This document shows positions 1 to 9,800 of a DNA stretch of 64,000 nucleotides, in pieces. The translations under genes and the position numbers were made by a program. Each line of letters begins with the position of its first letter. The stretch's first letter is position 1. The notes under the pieces were generated by a model, which made no database searches, was not told where the DNA came from, and saw only the letters and a list, made by a program, of their open reading frames with translations. Source of the stretch: Bacteroidota bacterium (GTDB taxonomy: Bacteria; Bacteroidota; Bacteroidia; B-17B0; Aurantibacillaceae); the NCBI GenBank assembly GCA_020162035.1, contig JAIUNM010000003.1, positions 164,821-228,820 on the forward strand, in the 5' to 3' direction.

Positions 1-1
1 A

Positions 2-898
2 ATTTTTGCATTTATGTTTTTTAGAAGATATAAAGAAAAGCAACAAATTGCCGAAGCTATAAGTAAAAAAAATGAAGCAATTGAAAAACAAAAAGCAATT
101 ATTGATATTGCTTATAAAGAACTTTCAGATAAAAATAAAGACATAACAGATAGCATAACTTATTCTAAACGTATTCAAGATGCAATTTTTCCAGATCAAA
201 AGTATTATACTTCTCTTTTTCCAAATTCATTTGTGTTTTTTAAACCAAAAGATATAGTTAGTGGAGATTTTTATTGGTTTGAAAAAGATACTAACGGCGA
301 TGTTTACGCAGCAATTATTGATTGTACAGGACATGGAGTACCTGGCGCATTTTTAAGCATTGTTGGGTTTAATTTATTAAATAATGCTATTTACGAACAT
401 AAATGCAAAACACCTGCCGATATTTTAAATCAAATTAACACAGATTTGAATGAAACTTTAAAACAAACAGAAGAAGAAAATAGCATTAAAGATGGAATGG
501 AAATCTCTATTTGTAAATGGTCTAATTCAAAAAATGAATTAATTTTTGCTGGTGCAAACACAAGCATTCTAAAAATTAGAAATAATGATATAGAAACAAT
601 TAATGGCAATAAACATCAAGTGGGTTCATTTTATAACGAACAATTAAAGCCTTTTACAAATGTTAGTGTTGAAATTAAGAGTAACGATATTATTTACATG
701 TTTTCTGATGGATATGTTGATCAATTTGGAGGAGAAAAAGGAAAAAAATTTATGATTAAGAATTTTAGAGAATTACTAATCTCTAACTCTAATTCAACAA
801 TGGATAATCAAAAAAAATTAATAGCAAATAATTTTGATATATGGAAAGGAAAATTAGAACAAGTTGATGATGTTACAGTTATAGGAATTCGTTTTTAG
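2..898 (+). CDS. SpoIIE-type PP2C serine phosphatase, 5' partial
   Basis: This is the C-terminal part of a membrane-anchored signalling phosphatase. The frame is open to the left edge, and the first residues (IFAFMFFRRY) look like the end of a transmembrane helix, so the ATG at 14 is probably internal. A charged coiled coil (about residues 10-50 from that ATG) leads into a PP2C/SpoIIE domain with the metal-binding motifs SGDFYWF, DCTGHGVPGAF, DGMEIS and FSDGYVDQFGG, ending in QVDDVTVIGIRF. In Bacteroidota such domains usually follow TPR or sensor modules and probably dephosphorylate an anti-sigma antagonist; the partner is not visible here. It closely resembles the C-terminus of the large protein encoded at 49859-55078. 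It converges with the helicase gene only 7 bases away, with no hairpin terminator between. Confidence 0.88.
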   Translation: MFAFMFFRRYKEKQQIAEAISKKNEAIEKQKAIIDIAYKELSDKNKDITDSITYSKRIQDAIFPDQKYYTSLFPNSFVFFKPKDIVSGDFYWFEKDTNGDVYAAIIDCTGHGVPGAFLSIVGFNLLNNAIYEHKCKTPADILNQINTDLNETLKQTEEENSIKDGMEISICKWSNSKNELIFAGANTSILKIRNNDIETINGNKHQVGSFYNEQLKPFTNVSVEIKSNDIIYMFSDGYVDQFGGEKGKKFMIKNFRELLISNSNSTMDNQKKLIANNFDIWKGKLEQVDDVTVIGIRF

Positions 899-905
899 TT
901 TCTTT

Positions 906-3353
906 TTAAGAATTTGTTTTTTTCAATTTAGCAAATTTTAAAAGTAAACTCTTTTTTGACCCATCTTTAAATTCTATTGTGGCTTTAGTTTCTGGCCAAT
1001 TGCCTTCTAATAAAATAACAATTCCTTCGCCAAATTTTTCGTGAAAAACAGGTTCATTAATCATTAAATTTTTATTAAAATCAATATCTGTGCTTGAGTT
1101 TGTTGAAGGCGAATTTAATTTTGATTTTAAACTTACAAATTGTTTAGGTTTGTTAAAACCAATTCCTGTTGTGTTGTCAGTATTTAAATTTGAAACTTTT
1201 ATATTGTTGTTATTTTTTGTTTTATTAAATCCAAAATTAAATGAATTGTTTTCGTTGTACTGATTACGCATTTTATCAAACATACTATCGTTTACAACTG
1301 GTCCTTTTTCTATTTCAGGAAATTCTAAATATTTAGGATTAATTTCGGTAATAAACCTACTTGGTTCGCAAAATGTTGTGTTACCAAATCTAAAACGCAT
1401 AGTTGCATAACTTAAAGTTGCATTTTTTTCAGCTCTTGTAATAGCAACATAAAATAATCTTCTTTCTTCTTCAAGCTCTGTTCTATCATTTATGCTTAAT
1501 TGCGACGGAAATAAATTTTCTTCTAAACCAACAACATAAACATATTTAAACTCTAATCCTTTACTTGCATGTATTGTCATTAAACTAACTTTATCTTCAT
1601 TTTTTTCATCATCTTTCTCTTTGTCCACATCTGTCATTAATGTTATGTCTTGCATGTATTCGTTTAACGTTCTGCAATCAATTTCATTTTCGGTAAATAA
1701 AGTTTCGTTTTCTGTTTGTTTATTTATTACTTCTTTTACTTCTATCTCTTGTGGTGTTCTTTCTTGTTCAACAAAATCTTTTATGCCATTTAAAAGCTCT
1801 TGTATGTTTTCGTATCTGCTTAATCCTTCGGGTGTTTCTGTTTTTTCGGCGTAAAGCTCTTTTATTATTCCACTATTAACTAATATATGATTAGCAATTT
1901 CAAATGCATCTTTTGTGTTTAAATTTATTGCATACGATTTAATTTGAATAACAAACTGTTCTATTTTATTTGTAATGCCATTATTAATTCCAAGGTTGTA
2001 TTTTTTTAAATCAGTTATAATTTCCCAAATACTTTTTTCATTTTCAGCTGCAGTTAAAATAATTTTATCCATTGTGCTTTGGCCAATGCCTCTTGCTGGA
2101 TAATTTATAATTCGTTTTAAACTTTCATCATCATTATGGTTTATTGTTAATCTAAAATAACACAAAGCATCTTTTATTTCTTTACGTTGATAAAAACTAA
2201 CTCCACCATAAATTTTATACTGAATATTTAATTTTCTAAACGACTCTTCAAATGAACGAGATTGCGAATTAGTACGGTATAAAATTGCAAAATCGTTATT
2301 ATTTGCTTGGTTATTCATTTTTGTTTCAAAAATAGAATCTGCAACTTTTTTACCTTCTTCGTTATCAGTTGATGCTTTTATGATTTTAATTTTTGTACCA
2401 ATTTCATTATCTGTAAAAACTAATTTTTTTATTTGGTCTTTATTGTTTGCTATAATTTCGTTTGCAGCGCTAACAATGGTTTTTGTGCTTCTATAGTTTT
2501 GTTCTAATTTAAATGTTCTTAAATCTGGGTAATCTTTTTCGAAATTTAATATATTTTGAATGTTTGCCCCCCTAAAAGAATAAATACTTTGCGCATCATC
2601 GCCAACAACACAAATGTTTTGAAACCTTGCAGCCAGTTGCTTTATAATTACGTATTGCGAAAAGTTTGTATCTTGATACTCATCAACTAAAATGTATTTA
2701 AATTTGTTTTGATATTTATATAACAAATCAGGAAAATCTCTTAACAAAACATTGGTTTGAAAAAGTAAATCATCAAAATCCATAGCACCTGCCTTAAAGT
2801 TTCTTTTTTGGTAAGCTTCATAAATTTTGCCAAGCATTGGTTTCCTACTTTGATAGTCTTCTTGTTGAGTTATAGGGTTGTTAAGATATTGTTGTGCATT
2901 TATTAATTTGTTTTTAGCATCGCTTATTCTATTTAACACCATAGATGGTTTATATATTTTATCATCTAAGTTTAATTGTTTTAAAATGTCTTTAATTATG
3001 CTTTTACAATCATCGGTATCATAAATTATAAAGTTACTAGGGTATCCAATTTTTTCAGCTTCAATTCTTAATAATTTTGCAAATACACTATGAAAGGTGC
3101 CCATCCATAAATTTTTTGCTTCACTAACCCCTACAATTTTAGATATACGTTCTTTCATTTCTTTAGCAGCCTTATTGGTAAAGGTTAATGCTAAAATATT
3201 AAATGCATCAACATTTTTTTCCATTAAATGTGCAATGCGGTATGTAAGTACACGTGTTTTGCCTGAGCCCGCGCCTGCAATTATCATTACTGGCCCTTCT
3301 GTGGCTTGGGCTGCTGCTCTTTGTACTGGGTTTAATTCATCTAAAAAATGCAT
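906..3353 (-). CDS. pcrA: UvrD/PcrA-family superfamily 1 DNA helicase
   Basis: ATP-dependent 3'-5' DNA helicase of the UvrD/PcrA/Rep group, acting in nucleotide excision repair and replication-fork maintenance. Seen: Walker A GAGSGKT at residues 27-33, QNYRST, DEYQDTN (Walker B), VGDDAQSIYSFRGA, MTIHASKGLEFKYVYVVGLEE and RRLFYVAITRAEK, in the order of motifs I to VI. At 815 residues it has the full family length. The C-terminal tail (VFHEKFGEGIVILLEG) is the small Tudor-like domain by which PcrA/UvrD contacts RNA polymerase in other bacteria. The linker before it is Asn-rich and looks disordered. It is transcribed alone, divergent from the CAP-domain gene. Confidence 0.95.
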   Translation of the reverse strand: MHFLDELNPVQRAAAQATEGPVMIIAGAGSGKTRVLTYRIAHLMEKNVDAFNILALTFTNKAAKEMKERISKIVGVSEAKNLWMGTFHSVFAKLLRIEAEKIGYPSNFIIYDTDDCKSIIKDILKQLNLDDKIYKPSMVLNRISDAKNKLINAQQYLNNPITQQEDYQSRKPMLGKIYEAYQKRNFKAGAMDFDDLLFQTNVLLRDFPDLLYKYQNKFKYILVDEYQDTNFSQYVIIKQLAARFQNICVVGDDAQSIYSFRGANIQNILNFEKDYPDLRTFKLEQNYRSTKTIVSAANEIIANNKDQIKKLVFTDNEIGTKIKIIKASTDNEEGKKVADSIFETKMNNQANNNDFAILYRTNSQSRSFEESFRKLNIQYKIYGGVSFYQRKEIKDALCYFRLTINHNDDESLKRIINYPARGIGQSTMDKIILTAAENEKSIWEIITDLKKYNLGINNGITNKIEQFVIQIKSYAINLNTKDAFEIANHILVNSGIIKELYAEKTETPEGLSRYENIQELLNGIKDFVEQERTPQEIEVKEVINKQTENETLFTENEIDCRTLNEYMQDITLMTDVDKEKDDEKNEDKVSLMTIHASKGLEFKYVYVVGLEENLFPSQLSINDRTELEEERRLFYVAITRAEKNATLSYATMRFRFGNTTFCEPSRFITEINPKYLEFPEIEKGPVVNDSMFDKMRNQYNENNSFNFGFNKTKNNNNIKVSNLNTDNTTGIGFNKPKQFVSLKSKLNSPSTNSSTDIDFNKNLMINEPVFHEKFGEGIVILLEGNWPETKATIEFKDGSKKSLLLKFAKLKKTNS

Positions 3354-3498
3354 TGCATAAATTTCATAAAAAATTGTGTTGCTTTTAGTTCAAAAAAATA
3401 TTTATTTAAACAATATTTTACTTTTGTTAATTTCCTTTTAAAAACTTTACATTTTAAAAATCAATTAATTTTTTACATTGTTTTTTTATAATTAAAGC

Positions 3499-5880
3499 AT
3501 GAAAAAATATTTTACTATCATTTTACTATTTTCATTTTTAGTTTCATTTTCTCAAAAAAGTGGAAATAAAATATCTGACCAAAATTTTAATTTAGATTCT
3601 TTACCAAAAGCAATTTTAAAAGAATTAAATCGCTATCGTAAAGAAAAAGGTTTAGATAGTATTCAAATGAGCGATATGTTGCAAGAAGCTGGAGATATTA
3701 GTGCAGGTAAAATGGCTGATAGTGGCAAAGATAAAATTGACCCTAAAAAAACAAAAAAATATTTAAAAAAAGTTGGTGCAACAAAACGAGGCGAAGAACT
3801 TAGTAATAAAGCACCAATAAGCAAAGGAAAAGAAAATTATAAAACTGAAGATGTTGCCAAAAATATTTATAACAGGTGGGAAAGTAATCCAAAAAACATT
3901 TCTGTATTATTAAATCCAAAATTTACTTTAGTTGGTATAGCCTGTGTTGCCGACGAAAAAGCAAAAAAAGTTTTTGTTAGTGCTATTTTTGGTGGATATG
4001 ACATAACAAATGGTGGTGCTCCATACCGCAGCCAGTTAGCGGTGCCTTATAATAAAAAAACAAAAAAATTAGATGGCCCAGATTTAAGAAAATGTAAAAC
4101 CTGCGAGCGTTGGCGAAATTATGATAATCTTCAAAAAGGTTTGTTTGTACATAATGGAAAAATTTATTTAAAATATTCAAACTCACGCGAACTTAGAAAA
4201 TTATTAAAAAAATCTACCGATGGTTTAGCTGTTGATGTTGTTCAACGTAGCCAATACATTCCGGCTGATTATAACATTGTAGATAATAACCTTTATAACA
4301 AAGGAGTTATGACAAATGTGCTTTACAAAGAAAAGTTTTTTAAAAAAAACATATTATTAAAAGTTGATGATAAAAAACTTCGTAAAAAAGTAAAAGGAGT
4401 AGAAGTAGAAATGGGCAAGTTTAACCCAAAAATTACCGAACCGTATGAATTAAATTTAATTGTTATACAAGATAAAAAAGTTTGTAAAACAATTACAAGA
4501 GGATATACCGAAAATGGAAATATACAAAGTAACACTCCAATTGGGTTACTCCCGTTCGATAAATCTACTGGGTTAAAACCCCCGTTCGAACCTAAAAATG
4601 AATCTTCTATTATAAACTTTTCAATTCCATTCGAAAAAAATAAATCAGATTATAAACAAGAAGATGTACAACCTTTTATAAAAGCTTTAAACGAACCAGA
4701 TTTTATTATTGATGGTTTGTTTATTTATGCTTACGCATCTATTGAAGGCGATTCTGTTGCTAACGCTAAATTACAACGTAAGCGTGCAGAAAGCGTTGTT
4801 AGTGTTTTGCAAAGTTTTCAAAAAAATAAAATTAAACCTACAATTGAAAATAAAGATAGTTGGGGATTATTTATGCTCGAAAACGAAGACGGTAAGTATG
4901 CAGATTTAGTTAAAATGGGTAAGAAAAAAGCAATAGAAAAAATTAATTCAGATGATAAATTACAAACCGAACTTGAGCCTATTTTAGCCAAAGAACGTTT
5001 TGCGCAAATTATTATGGATGTTACTTACGATATAACAGGTAAAAAAGAACAACGTTTTGTAGAGGTTAGTTTGCAACGTGCATTAAAGGCAAGCAACCAA
5101 CAACAAGCATTTAAAATAATGGAGTTTATGAGTAAAAGAGTAGGTGAAGGGAAATATAACTCAAGTATTTTTGATAGTATTAAACTAACAGAAAATAATA
5201 CAAATATCCCTTATATAAATAATAAAGTTTATTACAAATATTTAAACACAAATGAAATAGATGAAGACGATGAAGCTACTTTTGATAAATTATTAAAGTT
5301 AGACGCTTCAAATCCGGTACTTCAATACAATAAAGTTTTTTGTGGTTTAAAGTTAGATACAAATGCTGGCGACCCTCAACACCAAGCGCAAGTGCAACAA
5401 ACAATTGATGGTTTGTATGGTAAGTTAGATAGCAATTATGTTAATGGTTTAAATATTGAATGGCAATTTAAAATTATGGAAAGTGTTGATACAAGCGACG
5501 CCGCCGATGCTCAAATAGAAGCTTGTATTGCCCGTATAAAAGGTTTTTATAAAATTAAAGATGCAAGTTGGCAAAATGCTTTAAAGCTTTCTTATGTGTT
5601 TAGCAGAGCTAAAGATTACAATTATTCTGCAACATTATTAGAACCCTATTTGCAAAAGAAAGATGTTAATGAAAATTTAATTTTTATGTACATTGCAAGC
5701 GCAAGTAGGTTGCAAGAAAAATACTATTCACGCACATTTGCCCGCGCATTAGAAATGGCTAAAGCTAAAAACCCAACTCGATATTGTAAATTATTTGGCG
5801 AACCTTATATGACATTTCAAGTGTTAGAAAACCCCGAAGTTAAAAGGGTTTACCAAGGTTCTTGTGATGGTGCAAAATAA
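3499..5880 (+). CDS. Secreted CAP-domain protein with OmpA-like segment and helical repeats
   Basis: A 793-residue exported protein with a Sec signal peptide (about residues 1-19, cleavage after SFS). Residues about 35-175 resemble a CAP/SCP domain (LNRYRKEKGLDSIQMSD, then FGGYD near its end). A middle region contains a CKTCERW motif. Residues about 375-450 look like an OmpA-type peptidoglycan-binding fold (INFSIPFEKNKSDY, then YAYASIEGDSVANAKLQRKRAESV). The C-terminal third is helical and TPR-like. The likely role is envelope-associated, possibly wall binding; no enzyme activity can be claimed. A TAnnTTTG-type box lies at 3419-3426 but has no convincing -33 partner. The next gene starts 24 bases downstream, so they may be co-transcribed. 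Confidence 0.72.
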   Translation: MKKYFTIILLFSFLVSFSQKSGNKISDQNFNLDSLPKAILKELNRYRKEKGLDSIQMSDMLQEAGDISAGKMADSGKDKIDPKKTKKYLKKVGATKRGEELSNKAPISKGKENYKTEDVAKNIYNRWESNPKNISVLLNPKFTLVGIACVADEKAKKVFVSAIFGGYDITNGGAPYRSQLAVPYNKKTKKLDGPDLRKCKTCERWRNYDNLQKGLFVHNGKIYLKYSNSRELRKLLKKSTDGLAVDVVQRSQYIPADYNIVDNNLYNKGVMTNVLYKEKFFKKNILLKVDDKKLRKKVKGVEVEMGKFNPKITEPYELNLIVIQDKKVCKTITRGYTENGNIQSNTPIGLLPFDKSTGLKPPFEPKNESSIINFSIPFEKNKSDYKQEDVQPFIKALNEPDFIIDGLFIYAYASIEGDSVANAKLQRKRAESVVSVLQSFQKNKIKPTIENKDSWGLFMLENEDGKYADLVKMGKKKAIEKINSDDKLQTELEPILAKERFAQIIMDVTYDITGKKEQRFVEVSLQRALKASNQQQAFKIMEFMSKRVGEGKYNSSIFDSIKLTENNTNIPYINNKVYYKYLNTNEIDEDDEATFDKLLKLDASNPVLQYNKVFCGLKLDTNAGDPQHQAQVQQTIDGLYGKLDSNYVNGLNIEWQFKIMESVDTSDAADAQIEACIARIKGFYKIKDASWQNALKLSYVFSRAKDYNYSATLLEPYLQKKDVNENLIFMYIASASRLQEKYYSRTFARALEMAKAKNPTRYCKLFGEPYMTFQVLENPEVKRVYQGSCDGAK

Positions 5881-5904
5881 ATTAACTTTTAAAATAAAAC
5901 AAAA

Positions 5905-6315
5905 ATGGAAATCAACAACGAAAACAATCCAACTAATAACCCAACCCCACAACAACAATTTAATAATCCTCAATTTCAACAATACGGAGGGATACAGCCA
6001 ATCCCTAATTCTACTGCAGTTTTAGTTTTAGGTATTTTATCTATTACAACTTGCATTTGTTATGGTGTAATTGGTTTAATATTAGGAATAATTGCATTGT
6101 ATTTAGCATCTAAAGCAATGGCAATATATAAAGCCAATCCAAATGCTTATATGCTTAGTTCATTTAATAATTTAAAAGCAGGTAAAATATGTGCAATAAT
6201 TGGTTTAAGTTTATCTACTTTATATATTCTTTGTATTATAGCTTACATTCTTATTTTAGGCGCTGCTTTTTCTGCTTTACCTTGGGATGATATGTTTAAA
6301 AGCAGACCTTATTAA
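5905..6315 (+). CDS. CCC-motif small membrane protein
   Basis: A 136-residue protein with a Pro/Gln/Asn-rich cytosolic N-terminus (PTPQQQFNNPQFQQYGG) followed by hydrophobic segments at about residues 37-68 and 91-120. The first contains Cys near its middle (TTCICYG). This matches the Bacteroidota CCC-motif/DUF4190-like membrane family, whose function is unknown to me. It lies 24 bases after the CAP-domain gene and overlaps the start of the DUF2752 gene by 29 bases. The CCC-motif plus DUF2752 pairing is one I recognise from Bacteroidota genomes. Confidence 0.8.
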   Translation: MEINNENNPTNNPTPQQQFNNPQFQQYGGIQPIPNSTAVLVLGILSITTCICYGVIGLILGIIALYLASKAMAIYKANPNAYMLSSFNNLKAGKICAIIGLSLSTLYILCIIAYILILGAAFSALPWDDMFKSRPY

Positions 6316-6607
6316 TTTGATTCATTGGCTCGAAAATAATTTGTTTACTTGTTTTTTTAAATCACATTTTGGGATTGATTGTCCTGGGTGTGGTATGCAA
6401 AGAAGTTTAATTGCTTTATTAAATGGAGATTTTATGCAAAGTGTAAATTATAACCCTGCTTTAATTCCTTTATTAATTACAGTTTTTCTCTTGTTATTTC
6501 AACTCTTTGCTAAAAAAATTTATGGTGGAAAGTTAGTAATGTGGGCCTTTATTGTAACTTGTTTTATTTTAGTTGTAAATTATTTTTTTAAAATCTTTTT
6601 TAGCTAA
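6287..6607 (+). CDS. DUF2752 membrane protein
   Basis: A 106-residue protein with the DUF2752 signature: FFKSHFGIDCPGCGMQRS, the Cys-Pro-Gly-Cys-Gly-Met-Gln-Arg core, then a short loop and two hydrophobic helices (about residues 55-75 and 83-104). Its molecular role is not established. The ATG at 6287 lies inside the preceding gene and gives a 29-base overlap. A TTG at 6317 just after the upstream stop is an alternative start and would suit a shorter family-type N-terminus. It is translationally linked to the CCC-motif protein. An AT-rich spacer of 257 bases follows. Confidence 0.82.
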   Translation: MICLKADLINLIHWLENNLFTCFFKSHFGIDCPGCGMQRSLIALLNGDFMQSVNYNPALIPLLITVFLLLFQLFAKKIYGGKLVMWAFIVTCFILVVNYFFKIFFS

Positions 6608-6701
6608 AATAGTTTTTACCACTTGTTTTTAAAATTTAACCACTTATAAAATTAAAATTACCACAATTTTAAATGTTAAATTACTTTTAACATTCCTTAA
6701 T

Positions 6702-6709
6702 TAATTTTG
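6702..6709 (+). promoter_or_regulatory. Possible Bacteroidota -7 box upstream of the TonB receptor
   Basis: TAATTTTG matches the Bacteroidota -7 consensus TAnnTTTG within the 257-base AT-rich spacer 6608-6864. No clear TTG lies 19-21 bases upstream, so the match is only half a promoter. Transcription from here would give a leader of about 150 bases. Nothing else recognisable was seen in the spacer. Confidence 0.25.
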
Positions 6710-6864
6710 TAAGTAGTTAATAAAACGTTAAAAAATATAAAAATATTAAATGACTGAAAATTAACAAATTAGTAAAAAATGAAATAAATTACTTGTAATA
6801 TTTCACTAATAAAACTAATTTTAAGGCTTTTAAGAAAAAGAAGAATTTAGATAATTTTAACAGT

Positions 6865-9800
6865 ATGATTAAAAATTTATTATTCGCTATTGGTTTAGTA
6901 ATGTTATTGGGCTTTTCAGCCAAGGCTCAAACAGGGAATGGTGCCATTAAAATCAGTTTAATTGATAACGCTACCAAAGAGGCAATTCCATTTGCAAACG
7001 TTGTAGCATACAAAGATGGTGTACAAGTTGGCGTAGCTACAACCGATATGGACGGTAACGCAGTAATAAAACCCTTGGCTCCAGGTAAGTACGCTGTAAA
7101 AGGTGTTTACGTTGGGTATCAAGCAAAAGAAATTAAAGATGTGTTAGTTGGTGATGGTAAAACGGCTGCTGTAACTATTCCATTATCTAACGGCGAAGGT
7201 GTTAAGTTAGATGAAGTTGAAGTTGTAACCTATCAAGTTCCTTTAATCGACCCAGACACAAAATCAGGTCAAACTGTTACCCGCGAAGATTATCAAAACT
7301 TAGCAACTAAAGATGTTAACTCAGTAGCCGCAACAACAGCTGGTGTATATCAAGCTGATGAAGGTAAATCAATTAACGTACGTGGTGGTCGTACAGGAAA
7401 CACAACTTACTTTGTTGATGGTGTTAAAGTTTTTGGTACGCCTAATTTACCTCAACAATCTATCGAACAATTAAATGTAATTACTGGTGGTGTTCCTGCA
7501 ATGTATGGAGATTTAACCTCTGGTGCAATTTCAATTTCAACTCGTGGTCCACAATCTAAGTATTTTGGTGGTGTTGAGTTAATTTCATCTCAACTTACAG
7601 ATGCTTATGGTTATAATTCATTAGGTTTTAGTTTTGGTGGCCCATTATACAAAAAGAAAGATTCTACTAAACGTACTGTTTTAGGGTTCTTTTTATCAGG
7701 TCAAGGTAATTATATTAAAGAACCAAGCCCTTCATTTGTTCCTATTTATGTGTTAAACGATAGTAAATTACAAGAAATTAAAGATGCGCCTTTAGTTAAA
7801 TCACCTTCTGGTACAGGTTTTATCCGCTCATCAGAATTTGTTACTAAAGAAGATATGACTACTCAAAAAGCGCGACCTAATGCACGTGCAAGAAGTTTAT
7901 CTATTAATGGTAAAGTTGATTATGCTCCAACCGAAAACACAAACATTACTTTAGGTGGATATTACGAGTATTCAGATAATATGAATGCGAGTTTAGGAAA
8001 TCAAATTTTTAACTCAGTTAATAATTCAATGAGTTCTTCTCGCACAACTCGTGGTACAATTTCTATTACCCAAAAATTTGGCAAACAAGGAGGAAATAAA
8101 GATAAACAGCAATCAATCATTCAAAACCCGTTCTTCCGTTTCTTAGCTAGTTACGATAATCAATTTAGTTTATCACAAAGTGCTAAACATAAAGATAAAA
8201 TTTTTAGATATGGTTATGTTGGCGAATTTAAACGTACTTTCTTAGCTAAAGATTTTGCTTACAATTACCAATTTATTGATACATTTTTATTAAACGGAAA
8301 CCCAATTAATGCTTATGTTTATACAGGCGATAGAGAGTTACCAGTTCAATTTACACCTGGTTCTTATAATCCAGATCCTGCATTATACACATCATACTTA
8401 GTTAGCCAATCAGACCCTAATTTCTTATCAATAGGCTACATTCAAGGTAATAATGGATTAGTAAATGGTGATAGTCCACAATCTATTTACTCTTTATATA
8501 ATAATTTTGGTGCTGTTCCTACTGGTTACTCTAAATCAAATACTCAACAGGTTCGTTTTGCAACTAGCTTTAATGCAGATATTAAAAATCATGCTTTTAC
8601 TTTCGGTATGGAGTTTGACCAACGTACCACAAGTAGTTATGGTGTTGCAGCTTCGGCATTATGGACGCGTATGAGACAATTAGCCAACTTACACACTAAC
8701 AATGTAGATTATCAAGCAACACCAGAGTTACAAACTCAATTTAGTGGCTTAGTTCCTTACTATTATTTCCCAAATCAATACAATCAATCAGTTCAAACTA
8801 AATTTTCAGAAAGCATATTAGCTAAATTAGGCTTACCTAATGATTACAAAGGTTTTGTAAATACAGATGAATTAAATCCAGATGATTTAAATTTAAATAT
8901 GTTTAGCGCCGAAGACTTATTAGGTAATACAGATAACAACAACTTAGTTGCTTACAACGGTTACTCAGCACAAGGCGATAAAATAAAAGGTAAAACTAGT
9001 ATTGATAAATTTTTAAATGAAAAAGATGCATCAGGTAGAAATACTTTTGCAATTGGTTCTTTTAAACCAATTTATGCATCTGCTTACATTATGGATAAAT
9101 TTGATTTTAAAGATATGAAATTTAATATTGGTTTACGTGTAGATAGATATGATGCCAACCAACCAGTATTAAAAGATAGATATGCTTTACATGAATTAGC
9201 AAAAGTTGGTGATTTAAAATCGTTAGATTATTTACCTGCAGGTTTTTCAGACAATATTCCAACAAATATTAGTAAAGATGCAGCAGTTTATATAGCTCAA
9301 AACCCACAAGGTGGTAAATCTCCTAGTTCAATTACTGGTTTTAGAGAGGGTGATAAATGGTTTGATGCTCAAGGTAACGAAATTAGCGATCCTACATTAA
9401 TCCAATCTAGCGATGGTCGTCCAATTCCTTTATATAAAGATAAAGCAAACTACGATAAAAAAATGTCTTTAGGTGGTTTTACAAGTTACGTAGCTGCTAT
9501 TAATGCTATGCCTCGTATCGCATTCTCTTTCCCAATTTCAGATGTTGCAAACTTTTTTGCTCACTACGATATCTTAACACAACGTCCTACTAACAGTTTA
9601 ATTAATCCACTAGATTATTATTATTTAGATGCATCAAGCTCTAACCCTGTTGTAAATAACCCAAATCAACGCCCTCAAAAAACAGTTGATTATGAATTAG
9701 GTTTCTCTCAAGTATTAAACGAAAGAAAAAATGCATCATTAACAATTACTTCATTTTATCGCGAAATGAGTAACATGATTAACCAAAAAGTAATTGTAGG

